Assembly: GCA_947632555.1 (NCBI GenBank)
Contig: CANRPU010000001.1
Coordinates: forward strand, 124,001 to 188,000
Source: an uncultured Lachnospiraceae bacterium
GTDB lineage: Bacteria > Bacillota > Clostridia > Lachnospirales > Lachnospiraceae
Length of the DNA stretch: 64,000 bases
Reading direction: 5' to 3'
The notes beneath the pieces were generated by a model that saw only the letters and a list, made by a program, of their open reading frames with translations, was not told where the DNA came from and ran no database searches. How positions within the stretch are numbered: the first letter of the stretch is position 1; each line of letters starts with the position of its first letter. Position numbers and translations under genes: made by a program. Of the stretch, positions 54,834 to 63,436 are shown in pieces.

Positions 54834-55919
54834 TCAGTATTCAAAAGTTTCCATATACTTCATATATTTTACCACCATAAGGGCTATCTTGAACGTGATC
54901 GCGTCCTCAAACACCCGCAGGTCCAGACCGGTGCTCTTCTGCAGCTTATCCAGCCGGTAGACCAGAGTATTGCGGTGAATGAACAGCTGTCTGGAAGTTT
55001 CCGACACGTTTAAACTGTTCTCGAAAAATTTGTGTATGGTGGTCAGGGTTTCCTCATCAAAATCATCCGGGCTCTTGCCGCCGAAGATCTCCCGTATGAA
55101 CATCTTGCATAAAGGGATGGGAAGCTGATAGATCAGTCTGCCGATCCCCAGCTCACTGTAGGCGATCACGTCCCTCTCGTCAAAGAAGATCCTTCCTACA
55201 TCCAGCGCCATCCTGGCTTCCTTGTAGGAACGGCTCACTTCCTTGATCTCATGCACCACGGTGCCGTAGGAAATGTGTACGTTTTTGATGCCTTCCCGCT
55301 GCAGGCAGCTCTTCAGCTCCCTGGCCGCTTTGTCAATTTCCCTGCCCTGTTCGGATTCGGACAGATCCTTTACGATCACCACATTGTTTTCGTCCACCGC
55401 CGTCACAAAATCCAGGCTGCTGTTCCCCAGGTAAGCCCTGGCGATCTCCAGCGCGTTATTGTCCCGGCCGTTTTCCGATTCTATCAGCATGACCACCCGG
55501 CCCGTATCCGTCTGAATATGCAGCTTTTTGGCCCGACTGTAGATATCCACCAGCAGCAGATTGTCCAGGAGCAGGTTTTTAATAAAATTGTCTTTGTCAA
55601 AACGCTCTTTGTAGGCTACCAGCAGATTCTGTATCTGAAAAGCCGCCAGACGCCCCACCGTGTATACGTCCTCGCCGCTGCCGCGCACCACCAGCACATA
55701 TTCCAGCTGATGCTCATCAAATATTTTAAAATACTGATGTCCCTGTATCTCCTGGGAGTCCGCCGGAGATTTCACAAACTCCATTCCGGCCGCGGAGCAG
55801 TCCTTCATGTCCGTGGTACGGGCAATCTCCTTTCCGTCCGTATCCAGTACGCACAGCTCTACCCTGGCAATGTTTTTCAGTCCGTCGATCGTACTCTGCA
55901 ATATCTGGTTCGATATCAT
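54834..55919 (-). CDS. PucR/CdaR-type transcriptional regulator (sugar-diacid family)
   Basis: This 361-residue regulator has an N-terminal sensor resembling the sugar-diacid recognition domain (MISNQILQSTIDGLKNIARVELCVLD), a GGDEF-like central region and a C-terminal PucR helix-turn-helix (TLTTIHKFFENSLNVSETSRQLFIHRNTLVYRLDKL). The effector is unknown. It is unrelated to the c-di-AMP regulator CdaR at 35040. It lies 16 bases before ftsE, so it may co-transcribe with the division genes. Confidence 0.82.
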   Translation of the reverse strand: MISNQILQSTIDGLKNIARVELCVLDTDGKEIARTTDMKDCSAAGMEFVKSPADSQEIQGHQYFKIFDEHQLEYVLVVRGSGEDVYTVGRLAAFQIQNLLVAYKERFDKDNFIKNLLLDNLLLVDIYSRAKKLHIQTDTGRVVMLIESENGRDNNALEIARAYLGNSSLDFVTAVDENNVVIVKDLSESEQGREIDKAARELKSCLQREGIKNVHISYGTVVHEIKEVSRSYKEARMALDVGRIFFDERDVIAYSELGIGRLIYQLPIPLCKMFIREIFGGKSPDDFDEETLTTIHKFFENSLNVSETSRQLFIHRNTLVYRLDKLQKSTGLDLRVFEDAITFKIALMVVKYMKYMETFEY

Positions 55920-55983
55920 ACTTTCCCTTTCCCGTATATTGCGCCATTTTGCATACTACTTTCTCATTTTAATTCACAACCCG

Positions 55984-56012
55984 AAAAAAATCTACTGAAA
56001 AGTAAGATTTTT
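55984..56012 (-). terminator. terminator after the membrane protein at 56035
   Basis: A stem of about ten base pairs (AAAATC-TACT type arms with one bulge) is followed on the minus strand by a run of seven T. It separates the membrane-protein gene from the PucR-type regulator. Confidence 0.6.
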
Positions 56013-56034
56013 GTGGAGTTTTTTGGTGAAAAGC

Positions 56035-57684
56035 TCACGGATGCCGGAATCCTTCCCGCAGAGTATCTCCTCTCAGCAGAATATTGACTTCCGGAGCGGC
56101 CGGGAAATCATCATATCCCGTCCGGTCCCCCGTAACCGGCTCGTAGAAAGTAAATCCGTCCACTTCCACGCTGCGCAGTTCATAGGTCCCGTATTCCTGC
56201 TGCCACAGATAATAAGGCTCTCCGGCCACGCTCCACCCGTAACCGGCCAGCATACACAGCTTGTACGCGCCGCACATTCCCGCTGCCAGGAATACCGCCC
56301 TGTACCATCCGGCGGCCGTCAGAAAGATCCCCGCAAAGACGGCGGGCAGAAGCAGCATATAGGCATAGCCGTATCGGGGCAGCGGCGCGCTGGTCTGCCA
56401 GAACAGCCAGGAGGCCCCCAGCGTCACGAGCACAAGCAGAATATCCCCGTACTGTTTCTTCTTTTTGACCGCGCACCATATTGCCAGTATCAGCGTTCCC
56501 GCCAGACTGATCCAGTCCGCCGCGATCAGCGCCTTTTCCACGGTGGTCAGCGTATCCCTGAACCAGCCGGCAAACCATTCCGTAATGGGCAGTCCCACCA
56601 GGCGCCCGTCATACAGAGCCCTGCCCCACGCCTTGATGTTGGCCGCGTCCGCGGCCGCTCTTTCGGCGGACATCTTCCAGTCCACCGAAAACAGATCCAG
56701 CGCCGGAAAAGGATAGAGCAGATACCCTGAGATCACTACATTCCGAATGAGCCAGGGCATCGCCGTCAAAAGCCCCATGCCCAGGTAGAGCGCGGTTTCC
56801 TTCCACCGCTTTTCCCTGATCAGCCGGCTCGCCGGCTTCCACAGAAGGATCAGGACCAGCCCCGCCGTCAACTTTAAGGACATGGTATAAACGCCGCAGA
56901 CGCACAGATACGCGTACGGCACCACCGAATCCTCCTTTTCCTCCAGGCAGTCCAGCCACCGGATCACGAGATAGAAGATCATGCACATCGCCACATGGTC
57001 GGAAGCCGGAGAAACTACCTCGTCACAGATAAGCGTCAGATAGTACAGCGCCCCCATTCTGGCGAAATCCGAAATCAGCAGTTTCCGCCCTCTTTTTCTC
57101 CAGCCCTGCGCCTCCAGGATCTTAAGGCTCAGCAGGAGCGCGAAAAAACCGTTGACCGCGTGCAGGGATCTGCCTGTCAGAAACTTCATGCTGTACAGCG
57201 CGCCCAAAGGAAAGGCCGAACTGTTATAGGCAAAGCGCTCATGCAGATTTCCCAGGCCCTTCACCACCCCGTACTCTTCCAGCCACCTTATGCTCTGGGC
57301 ATGATACAGGTCGGAATCATAATACAGATAGCCCCTGGACGTAAAATACGCCCACACCAGAAGCAACCCACCCAGAAGGATCCCCTCTTTCCAAAGAGCG
57401 TGGTCCTTCGTTAATTTCCGGATATCCCCGGCCAGCCGTTTCCGGTACAGGACAAACAGGACCAGACAGATCCCCGCCAGTCCCGCATTGGCTGCCAGTC
57501 CTACCTTATAAAACAGACTGAAGATCTGAGCGTATACCGTGGCCGCGATCAGACCCGATGTCAGAACCGCGCTGAGGTGTTTCATCCGGTAGCCCAGTCT
57601 TTTCTCCGTAAAGCAGAAGATCCCGTATCCCAGACCAAAAGAGGTAACCAGCATATACAGCCAGTTCAGCACAATCATCAACAT
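56035..57684 (-). CDS. LIC_10190-like multi-pass membrane protein, GT-C-like
   Basis: This 549-residue protein has about 12 membrane helices. A loop with SRGYLYYDSDLYHAQSIRWL and then GLGNLHERFAYNSSAFPLG resembles LIC_10190-family membrane proteins. The acidic residues in that loop are placed as in GT-C glycosyltransferases. An AAGAGG site precedes the ATG. The gene stands apart from the main glycan clusters, and a terminator-like hairpin lies immediately upstream with no room for a promoter. The substrate is unknown. Confidence 0.65.
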   Translation of the reverse strand: MLMIVLNWLYMLVTSFGLGYGIFCFTEKRLGYRMKHLSAVLTSGLIAATVYAQIFSLFYKVGLAANAGLAGICLVLFVLYRKRLAGDIRKLTKDHALWKEGILLGGLLLVWAYFTSRGYLYYDSDLYHAQSIRWLEEYGVVKGLGNLHERFAYNSSAFPLGALYSMKFLTGRSLHAVNGFFALLLSLKILEAQGWRKRGRKLLISDFARMGALYYLTLICDEVVSPASDHVAMCMIFYLVIRWLDCLEEKEDSVVPYAYLCVCGVYTMSLKLTAGLVLILLWKPASRLIREKRWKETALYLGMGLLTAMPWLIRNVVISGYLLYPFPALDLFSVDWKMSAERAAADAANIKAWGRALYDGRLVGLPITEWFAGWFRDTLTTVEKALIAADWISLAGTLILAIWCAVKKKKQYGDILLVLVTLGASWLFWQTSAPLPRYGYAYMLLLPAVFAGIFLTAAGWYRAVFLAAGMCGAYKLCMLAGYGWSVAGEPYYLWQQEYGTYELRSVEVDGFTFYEPVTGDRTGYDDFPAAPEVNILLRGDTLREGFRHP

Positions 57685-57705
57685 AAGTTTTCCTCTTTTC
57701 CGTTA

Positions 57706-57737
57706 CAAAAAAAGAGGCTTCTCTTCCGAAGCCCCTC
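57706..57737 (-). terminator. terminator or attenuator between the YjfB-like gene and the membrane protein
   Basis: GGGGCTTC and GAAGCCTC pair (one wobble) around a 6-base loop and are followed by seven T on the minus strand. It lies 12 bases after the YjfB-like stop and 20 bases before the next start codon. Confidence 0.75.
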
Positions 57738-57749
57738 GTTCTCCGCATT

Positions 57750-57941
57750 TTAAACTCTTACATCAAAATTACCGCCTACCGCAGGATTTACGGAGTTTTC
57801 CATAGCGGCGGCATCTATCATCCGCAGCAGACCATCCCCCAGGTCTTCGTTTAAGTCCATCGTCTTATCGAGCACCGCGATGCTCGTCTTCTGGACCAGG
57901 CCCGTCTGGGACAACGTTGTAGATAATCCGGGAATATCCAT
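57750..57941 (-). CDS. YjfB-like putative motility protein
   Basis: This 63-residue protein begins MDIPGLSTTLSQTGLVQKTSIAVLD and matches the YjfB/putative motility protein family in length and in its N-terminal pattern. Its function is not established. A GGAGG site precedes the ATG. It has its own extended -10 promoter and ends at a strong hairpin, so it is probably a single-gene transcript with some read-through. Confidence 0.78.
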   Translation of the reverse strand: MDIPGLSTTLSQTGLVQKTSIAVLDKTMDLNEDLGDGLLRMIDAAAMENSVNPAVGGNFDVRV

Positions 57942-57974
57942 TCCGCATTCCTCCTCTGCCTTGTGAATAAGATC

Positions 57975-57980
57975 ATTATA
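57975..57980 (-). promoter_or_regulatory. extended -10 promoter for the YjfB-like gene
   Basis: TGATATAAT on the minus strand is an extended -10 about 35 bases before the start codon. No clear -35 and no SigD-type motif are seen. Confidence 0.5.
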
Positions 57981-58011
57981 TCACAGCTTTCCGAAAAATA
58001 CCACCCCAAAA

Positions 58012-58845
58012 TCAGATTCTTCTGATCCCGCTTTCTTTGATCTCTATTCTGCCGGCCTTTAACAGCCTGCCCACGGCACGTTTAAACTCATTCTTGCTCA
58101 TTCCCGTTTCCCGCCGGATCACTTCGGGAGAAGCCTTGTCCGTAAAGGGAAGCGTCCCGTCAAAGCTCTCCAGGAGCTCCAGTATCCGCAGGGAATCCTT
58201 TTCCATCTGCAGATACGCCTTTTCCCGCACGCTCAGATCCAGCTTGCCGTCTTCCTTTACCGCCGTAACCCTGGCCGTCACCACCTGCCCCGGCCGGATA
58301 TCCCCATACATTTCTTTTTTGGGGATCAGCGCGGAATATTTATTATCCACCGCCACAAAAGCGCCCAGATCGGGGTTGATCTCATAGATATATCCCTCCA
58401 CCCGGTCTTCCTTTTGATAGGGACTGGCGGTGGAAAGGGCGCTGTATACGTTCATGGTGGCACAGAGCCGCCCGCTCTTGTCAAGGTAAAGCGCAACCAG
58501 CGGCATGTCCCCCGGCTCTACCCGGACCGTCTGCTCCTTAAAGGGCAGAAACAGTTCTTTTTCCAGTCCCCAGTCCAGAAAGGCGCCGTACCGGTTGACA
58601 TCCGCCACCCGCAGTCTGGCGGTTTCGCCCATTGTTAAGAGCGGAGCGGCGGTAGTGGAGATCAGGCGGTCTTCCGAATCCCGGTAAAGGAACACCTCCA
58701 CTTCCTCTCCGAGCCCTTTCCCCGCCGGCACCTGAGCGGCAGGGAGCAGCACTTTTTCCGCCGCCTCCGCGCTCTCCGCCAGATACACGCCAAACCCTAC
58801 TTTTTTCACGATCCGCAGTGTCTGTTTTTCACCAAGCCTTAACAT
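58012..58845 (-). CDS. cvfB: CvfB-type S1 RNA-binding protein
   Basis: This 277-residue protein has three S1-like domains (about 1-65, 70-130, 140-215) and a C-terminal winged helix (about 215-277; VIRRETGMSKNEFKRAVGRLLKAGRI). This is the CvfB/YitL layout, known to bind RNA and to affect virulence gene expression in Staphylococcus. Its start is one base after the thioesterase stop and its ribosome site lies within that gene, so translation is coupled. Confidence 0.9.
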   Translation of the reverse strand: MLRLGEKQTLRIVKKVGFGVYLAESAEAAEKVLLPAAQVPAGKGLGEEVEVFLYRDSEDRLISTTAAPLLTMGETARLRVADVNRYGAFLDWGLEKELFLPFKEQTVRVEPGDMPLVALYLDKSGRLCATMNVYSALSTASPYQKEDRVEGYIYEINPDLGAFVAVDNKYSALIPKKEMYGDIRPGQVVTARVTAVKEDGKLDLSVREKAYLQMEKDSLRILELLESFDGTLPFTDKASPEVIRRETGMSKNEFKRAVGRLLKAGRIEIKESGIRRI

Positions 58846-58846
58846 A

Positions 58847-59575
58847 TTATCCTCTTTTTTCTTCCAGCTCTATATTGACATATACGTTTCCCTGTTCATC
58901 CCGCAGCGACACTGTCCGGACCTTTCCGCCCGTTTCCCCGGCGCGGCATCCTACGAACGAGCAGATCACGTCACCCAGATGCGCCTGCTTCTTATATTCC
59001 GCTCTCAGCTGGGAAACCGGGAAGCGCTCTCCCAGAGCGCTCATTGCCATCCGCACATACTGGCCGTTATTGACATGATCGTTGGTATCCAGATGCCAGG
59101 GCATGACGGTAATCGCTTCCCGCCGGCTGATATCCTCCGGCAGAACGATCTTTCTTCCCGCGTACTCCATGGGAAGTTTCTCCTCCAGCGTGTATTTTTC
59201 CAGCATTTCCCCGGTGGGATGCCCCGGCCGCATGCTGTCCTTGTCCAGCAGCGCCCAGAGGGAATTTGCCTTTGCCACGCAGTTTCCCGCCTCGTCCAGC
59301 ATACAGAAATTACGGTATCCCATACAGCCCTTAAATTCATAGGGAAAAGTACCGGTCCTGACCCGTTCTCCCATGCCGGGATACCTGTCTACCACGATCT
59401 GCCAGGATACCAGTACCCAGAAAACATTGTTTTTATTCAGATAGTCCACTCCCACTCCCAGATCTTCGGAATGAAATGTGGAACAGTCCTGAAAGTAATC
59501 CAGCAGCGCCTCCAGCGTCAGCCTGCCGCTGCTGTCGGTTTCGCTGTATCGAATCCTGCTGTCAAAAGTATACAT
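58847..59575 (-). CDS. acyl-ACP thioesterase
   Basis: Releases fatty acids from acyl carrier protein. This 242-residue enzyme is a double hot-dog protein of the FatA/FatB-like bacterial type: the first hot-dog starts at YSETDSSGRLTLEALLDYFQ and the second has WHLDTNDHVNNGQYVRMAM, which carries the conserved Asn and His. It lies between a CPBP protease and cvfB in one operon. Chain-length preference cannot be judged. Confidence 0.9.
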   Translation of the reverse strand: MYTFDSRIRYSETDSSGRLTLEALLDYFQDCSTFHSEDLGVGVDYLNKNNVFWVLVSWQIVVDRYPGMGERVRTGTFPYEFKGCMGYRNFCMLDEAGNCVAKANSLWALLDKDSMRPGHPTGEMLEKYTLEEKLPMEYAGRKIVLPEDISRREAITVMPWHLDTNDHVNNGQYVRMAMSALGERFPVSQLRAEYKKQAHLGDVICSFVGCRAGETGGKVRTVSLRDEQGNVYVNIELEEKRG

Positions 59576-59596
59576 ATCCGCTTCGCTCCGTCCGTT

Positions 59597-60655
59597 TTAT
59601 TGAAACAGCTGCCATATGATCATGGCCACCCAGAACAATATAAAAAGCAGCATCCCCGCATTGAGCGCCACCGTGGAAAACTTTTTGCCCGCGGGCAGGG
59701 CAATCCCGCAAGGCTGGGTCCTGAACTTTTTGCGGAATACGATCAGAAGAACGATCCCCGCGACCACCAGCCCGAACAGGCAGCACAGATAACCCATAAG
59801 GAGCAGCAATCCCGGCAGCACCCGCATAAGGGCCGCCATCATCTCCTCTTCGTCCTGCAGCATCAGCGCCGCCTCCATCGCGTCCAGGTCCACCAGGTTC
59901 AGCAGCGCGGGCGCCACCACGCCGCCCATAAAATTCACGGTCATATGCATCAGAACGGTATACCGCAGTTTTCCTGTCCTTACGTAGATAAAGGCAAAAA
60001 ACAGTCCCAGCGTAGTGGCGTAGGCGAACTGGGAAAGATTTCCGTGAAACAGCCCGAATACAAAACCAGAAAGCACCACCGCTACGCCCTGTCCGTACCG
60101 GACGGCCCTGTCCACCAGCAGCTTGCGGAAAATATATTCCTCAAAGAGCGGCGCGCAGATCACCATAAAAACCGCGGCGATCACGGGATTCACGGAGTCG
60201 GTGATCTCCTGCAGCGTATTCTCCACGGCTCCCCCCTTGAGGAGCCCTATGAGGACGGTTAAGAACACGCCCACCAGATTGCTGCAGTACATTACGGAAT
60301 AACACATGATAACGCCCAGCGTCCACTTGCCCGCGGACATTTTATGCTGCGCAGGCTGCTGCGCCGGCACGGTGCGGATCAGCAGTATCATGGCCGGCAT
60401 CCCTATGAGATACATGGGCAGCATGGTAGCCGCCAGACTGAAATTGGCGTTATTGAGCATATCCGGTTCGATCAGTTCCAGAATCAGAAGCACCGCCAGC
60501 TGCACCCCGTATATGATCAGCGTGCCCAGAAAATACATCAGTCCCAACCGGGAAAAGAATCTTCTTCCCTGGCGGACGATCTCCTTCTGTGTTCCCGGGT
60601 CCCATCCCGGCGCCTCCGGATAACCGTTTTGGATCATTTGTGTTCCGTCCATCAT
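59597..60655 (-). CDS. CPBP-family intramembrane metalloprotease
   Basis: This 352-residue membrane protein has about eight helices. The family motifs are FEEYIFRKLL (EExxxR), FGLFHGN and LMHMTVNF, which supply the conserved Glu and His residues of Abi/CAAX-type proteases. The start at 60655 is favoured by an AAAGG nearby; the reading from 60670 lacks a site. The natural substrate is unknown; family roles range from prenyl-protein processing to bacteriocin immunity. Confidence 0.85.
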   Translation of the reverse strand: MMDGTQMIQNGYPEAPGWDPGTQKEIVRQGRRFFSRLGLMYFLGTLIIYGVQLAVLLILELIEPDMLNNANFSLAATMLPMYLIGMPAMILLIRTVPAQQPAQHKMSAGKWTLGVIMCYSVMYCSNLVGVFLTVLIGLLKGGAVENTLQEITDSVNPVIAAVFMVICAPLFEEYIFRKLLVDRAVRYGQGVAVVLSGFVFGLFHGNLSQFAYATTLGLFFAFIYVRTGKLRYTVLMHMTVNFMGGVVAPALLNLVDLDAMEAALMLQDEEEMMAALMRVLPGLLLLMGYLCCLFGLVVAGIVLLIVFRKKFRTQPCGIALPAGKKFSTVALNAGMLLFILFWVAMIIWQLFQ

Positions 60656-60672
60656 TTCCACCTTTACCATTT

Positions 60673-60693
60673 TTATTTATTTTTCTTCATCAT
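60673..60693 (-). other. possible six-codon leader frame before the CPBP gene
   Basis: After an AGGGG ribosome-like site, ATG ATG AAG AAA AAT AAA TAA could encode MMKKNK, ending 17 bases before the CPBP start. Whether it is translated is unknown. Confidence 0.25.
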
Positions 60694-60720
60694 ATCCCCT
60701 GTTTTCTTTCGCTAAATAAC

Positions 60721-60749
60721 ATTATATCCTACGCTTTTGCGCTTTTCAA
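60721..60749 (-). promoter_or_regulatory. promoter of the CPBP-thioesterase-cvfB operon
   Basis: On the minus strand TTGAAA (60744-60749), 17 bases and TATAAT (60721-60726) make a near-consensus vegetative promoter about 65 bases before the CPBP start. Confidence 0.7.
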
Positions 60750-60780
60750 CCGTTATCGCCGCGAACCTTTGTGAAAACGC

Positions 60781-60811
60781 AAAAACCTCCAGCAGACTGA
60801 TCTGCTGAAGG
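60781..60811 (-). terminator. terminator after tRNA-Gln
   Basis: CCTTCAGCAGA and TCTGCTGGAGG form an 11-base-pair stem (one wobble) with a 4-base loop, followed by TTTTT. It lies about 10 bases after the tRNA. Confidence 0.88.
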
Positions 60812-60821
60812 TTCCTCTCAA

Positions 60822-60893
60822 CAGGGCTACAAGGATTCGAACCTTGAAATGACGGAGTCAGAGTCCGTTGCCTTACCGTTTGGCGATAGCCCT
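60822..60893 (-). tRNA. tRNA-Gln (anticodon CUG)
   Basis: The 72-base gene folds as a cloverleaf. The acceptor stem is AGGGCTA paired with TAGCCCT, the anticodon loop is CTCTGAC with anticodon CTG, and the T arm is AAGGTTCGAATCCTT. CCA is not encoded. It reads CAG codons. It has its own promoter upstream and a terminator downstream. Confidence 0.95.
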
Positions 60894-60912
60894 TTATGCG
60901 ATTACTTTATGC

Positions 60913-60941
60913 ATTATACCTGAAGTATATACATTTTGCAA
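60913..60941 (-). promoter_or_regulatory. promoter of tRNA-Gln
   Basis: On the minus strand TTGCAA (60936-60941), 17 bases and TATAAT (60913-60918) form a strong promoter about 20 bases before the tRNA. The -35 lies within a 15-base element shared with the glnN promoter. Confidence 0.75.
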
Positions 60942-60951
60942 TACCCAATTT
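60937..60951. repeat. 15-base element shared with the glnN promoter (copy 1)
   Basis: TGCAATACCCAATTT is identical to 63349-63363. In both places it overlaps the -35 box in the same register. Its core, ATACCCAATTT, recurs at 12891-12901. Confidence 0.85.
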
Positions 60952-61031
60952 CAAAAAATATTCCTATCACAAGGACATCCCTAAGGATAACCCCCCTCCA
61001 GGCTGAAGATGATAAAGGACCGTCGGCACTC

Positions 61032-61066
61032 AAAAAGACGCCGAAGCGGTCTTCCGCTTCGACGTC
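61032..61066 (-). terminator. terminator after glnN
   Basis: GACGTCGAAGCGG and CCGCTTCGGCGTC pair over 13 bases (one wobble) around AAGA, followed by five T on the minus strand. It lies 20 bases after glnN. Confidence 0.93.
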
Positions 61067-61086
61067 CTCTTTCTTTTCTCTGTACT

Positions 61087-63198
61087 TTACACTTCAAAAG
61101 TCAGCTCGCCATAGGTGGGTACAGGCCAAACTTCCTTATCCACGATCATCTCCAGTTCATCAATGGGAGCCCGCAGCTCTTCCATGACCACTTTGACCGT
61201 ATCCTTGTAGAAGAACGCCTGCTCTTTGGCATTGTCCATTGCCGCCGCCTGCGCCGTCACCTGCTCCAGCCTGGTCAGCGCCGCCTGCGCCGCCGCCAGC
61301 TTTTCACTTACCGTCCGCAGCAGATCGGTCTGTACGGAAGCATCCGCGCCTGCCTGCTTTACTGCCAGCACGGTATCGGCCAGTGACTTACTGTATCGGA
61401 TCACAGCGGGAATGTACTGCTTGCCGGCCATGTCGATCATGGTCAGCGCCTCTATGTTGATGGATTTCGCGTAGGTTTCATACAAAACTTCCTCGCGGGA
61501 TTCCAGCTCCACTCTGGTAAAGATACCGAACTTCTCAAACAGCTTTACGGCCTTGTCGGTCGTGATGGTAGAAGCCGCCTCTATCATGGACTTGATATTG
61601 GGCAGTCCGCGCCTTGCCGCTTCTTCCACCCATTCATCCGCGTAACCGTTGCCGTTGAATATGATCCTCTGATGCTCGGTCAGGTACTTCTTGATGAGAT
61701 CATGCACCGCGATATCAAAATTTTCCGCCTTTTCCAGTTCGTCCGCCGCCTCGCAGAAGGCTTCCGCCACAATGGCGTTCAGCGTGGTATTCGGTCCGGC
61801 GATGGAATCCGAAGAGCCTACCATACGAAATTCAAACTTATTCCCGGTAAAGGCGAAAGGTGACGTTCTGTTACGGTCGGTGGCGTCCTTATCCACATCG
61901 ATCAGCGTAGACACGCCCGTCTGCAGCTTCCCGCCCTGGATGGCATGAGCCGCTTCGCCGGTTTCTACCAGCTGCTTTACCACATCCTCCAGCTGTTCGC
62001 CCAGGAATACGGAAATAATGGCGGGCGGCGCTTCATTGGCGCCCAGCCTGTGGTCGTTGCCCACATCGGAAGCGCTCTGACGCAGCAGATCCGCGTGAGT
62101 ATCCACAGCCTTCAGGATACAAGCCAGAACCAGCAGGAACTGGATATTCTCATTGGGAGTATCGCCGGGATCCAGCAGATTTACGCCGTTGTCGGTGCCC
62201 AAAGACCAGTTGTTGTGCTTGCCGGAACCGTTCACGCCCGCGAAAGGCTTCTCATGCAGCAGGCAGGCCATACCGTGGCGGCCGGCCACCTTTTTCATGG
62301 TTTCCATTACCAGCTGGTTGTGGTCCACCGCGATATTCGCGGTTTCATAAATGGGCGCCAGCTCATGCTGCGCGGGAGCCACTTCGTTGTGCTGTGTCTT
62401 GGCGGTAACGCCCAGCTTCCAGAGCTCCACGTTCAGGTCTTTCATATACGCGCCGATCCTCTCCCGGATCGTGCCGAAGTAATGATCCTCCAGCTCCTGT
62501 CCCTTGGGCGCCGGCGCGCCAAACAAAGTGCGTCCTGCAAAGATCAGATCGGGCCGCTGCAGATATTTTTCTCTGTCCACCAGGAAATACTCCTGCTCGG
62601 GACCTACGGAAGCGACCACCTTGGTGGCCTCTGTATTGCCGAAAAGACGCACGATACGCAGCGCCTGCTGGCTGACTGCCTCCATGGAGCGCAGCAGCGG
62701 CGTTTTCTTGTCCAGCGCTTCTCCCTTATAGGAGCAGAAGGCGGTGGGGATACACAGGATCACGCCGGTAGCGTCTTCTTTTAAGAACGCGGGGGAGGTA
62801 ATATCCCACACGGTATAGCCTCTTGCCTCAAAGGTGGCGCGAAGACCGCCGGAGGGGAAGGAGGATGCATCCGGCTCGCCCTTGATCAGCTCCTTGCCGG
62901 AAAATTCCATCAGCATATGTCCCTCGTCATCGGGATGGGTTACAAAGGAATCGTGTTTTTCGGCGGTGATGCCGGTCAGCGGCTGGAACCAGTGGGTATA
63001 GTGGGTAGCGCCGTTCTCCACGGCCCAGTCCTTCATGGCCTTTGCCACCACGTCCGCGGTAGCCAGAGAAAGCTCTCCGCCCTGCTCCATAACCTTCTTG
63101 ACTTCCTTGTAAATGCTTTTCGGAAGCCTTTCCTTCATTTTGCCAAGCGTAAATACCTTGCTGGCAAATACTTCTTCCACATTCAATACTTCGCTCAT
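61087..63198 (-). CDS. glnN: glutamine synthetase type III
   Basis: Makes glutamine from glutamate, ammonia and ATP. At 703 residues it is the long GSIII form, not the ~450-residue Gln[31 protein letters not shown] (ammonium/ATP-site glycine-rich loop) and [20 protein letters not shown] are the signature blocks. The start at 63198 has an AAGGAAGAGG site; a reading from 63393 would run through the promoter. The promoter shares an element with tRNA-Gln, and the ~120-base leader looks structured. Confidence 0.95.
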   Translation of the reverse strand: MSEVLNVEEVFASKVFTLGKMKERLPKSIYKEVKKVMEQGGELSLATADVVAKAMKDWAVENGATHYTHWFQPLTGITAEKHDSFVTHPDDEGHMLMEFSGKELIKGEPDASSFPSGGLRATFEARGYTVWDITSPAFLKEDATGVILCIPTAFCSYKGEALDKKTPLLRSMEAVSQQALRIVRLFGNTEATKVVASVGPEQEYFLVDREKYLQRPDLIFAGRTLFGAPAPKGQELEDHYFGTIRERIGAYMKDLNVELWKLGVTAKTQHNEVAPAQHELAPIYETANIAVDHNQLVMETMKKVAGRHGMACLLHEKPFAGVNGSGKHNNWSLGTDNGVNLLDPGDTPNENIQFLLVLACILKAVDTHADLLRQSASDVGNDHRLGANEAPPAIISVFLGEQLEDVVKQLVETGEAAHAIQGGKLQTGVSTLIDVDKDATDRNRTSPFAFTGNKFEFRMVGSSDSIAGPNTTLNAIVAEAFCEAADELEKAENFDIAVHDLIKKYLTEHQRIIFNGNGYADEWVEEAARRGLPNIKSMIEAASTITTDKAVKLFEKFGIFTRVELESREEVLYETYAKSINIEALTMIDMAGKQYIPAVIRYSKSLADTVLAVKQAGADASVQTDLLRTVSEKLAAAQAALTRLEQVTAQAAAMDNAKEQAFFYKDTVKVVMEELRAPIDELEMIVDKEVWPVPTYGELTFEV

Positions 63199-63318
63199 CT
63201 TTCCTCTTCCTTTCTTGATCAAGCGGTATCCTGGAGTTTCCCCGATACTAAAAAAGTGCCCCAAATAAGCTTTGGAACACCATTGTTCAGGATATCGTAT
63301 TTGAAGTTTTACTCCGTT
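63199..63318 (-). promoter_or_regulatory. structured 5' leader of glnN
   Basis: The leader can form a long-range helix TATCCTG/CAGGATA (63288-63294 with 63227-63233). It encloses a 10-base-pair hairpin (63256-63265 with 63271-63280, two wobbles, 5-base loop). A palindrome CTTGATCAAG lies just before the ribosome site. No known riboswitch class is recognised and no terminator is seen in it. Confidence 0.35.
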
Positions 63319-63324
63319 TTCTCT

Positions 63325-63353
63325 AAGATAACCCAATTCAGGAAAAAATGCAA
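63325..63353 (-). promoter_or_regulatory. promoter of glnN
   Basis: On the minus strand TTGCAT (63348-63353), 17 bases and TATCTT (63325-63330) form a plausible vegetative promoter. A second partial copy of the shared element (AATTGGGTTAT) covers the -10. Confidence 0.55.
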
Positions 63354-63363
63354 TACCCAATTT
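63349..63363. repeat. 15-base element shared with the tRNA-Gln promoter (copy 2)
   Basis: TGCAATACCCAATTT, identical to 60937-60951 and in the same position relative to the -35 box. Confidence 0.85.
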
Positions 63364-63436
63364 TAATTTCTGCATTTTTCGCACAAACGGCACGATTCTT
63401 CCCCATTCCCCTATGCAGTTTCCACAAGAGCCGCTC

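Noticed and set aside
60952-61031. Possible T-box or riboswitch between glnN and tRNA-Gln
   Set aside because: No T-box core sequence or terminator/antiterminator pair is present, and the tRNA has its own promoter.
63199-63393. Upstream extension of the glnN reading frame
   Set aside because: It would run through the predicted promoter; the GSIII family begins near the Met at 63198, which has a strong ribosome site.
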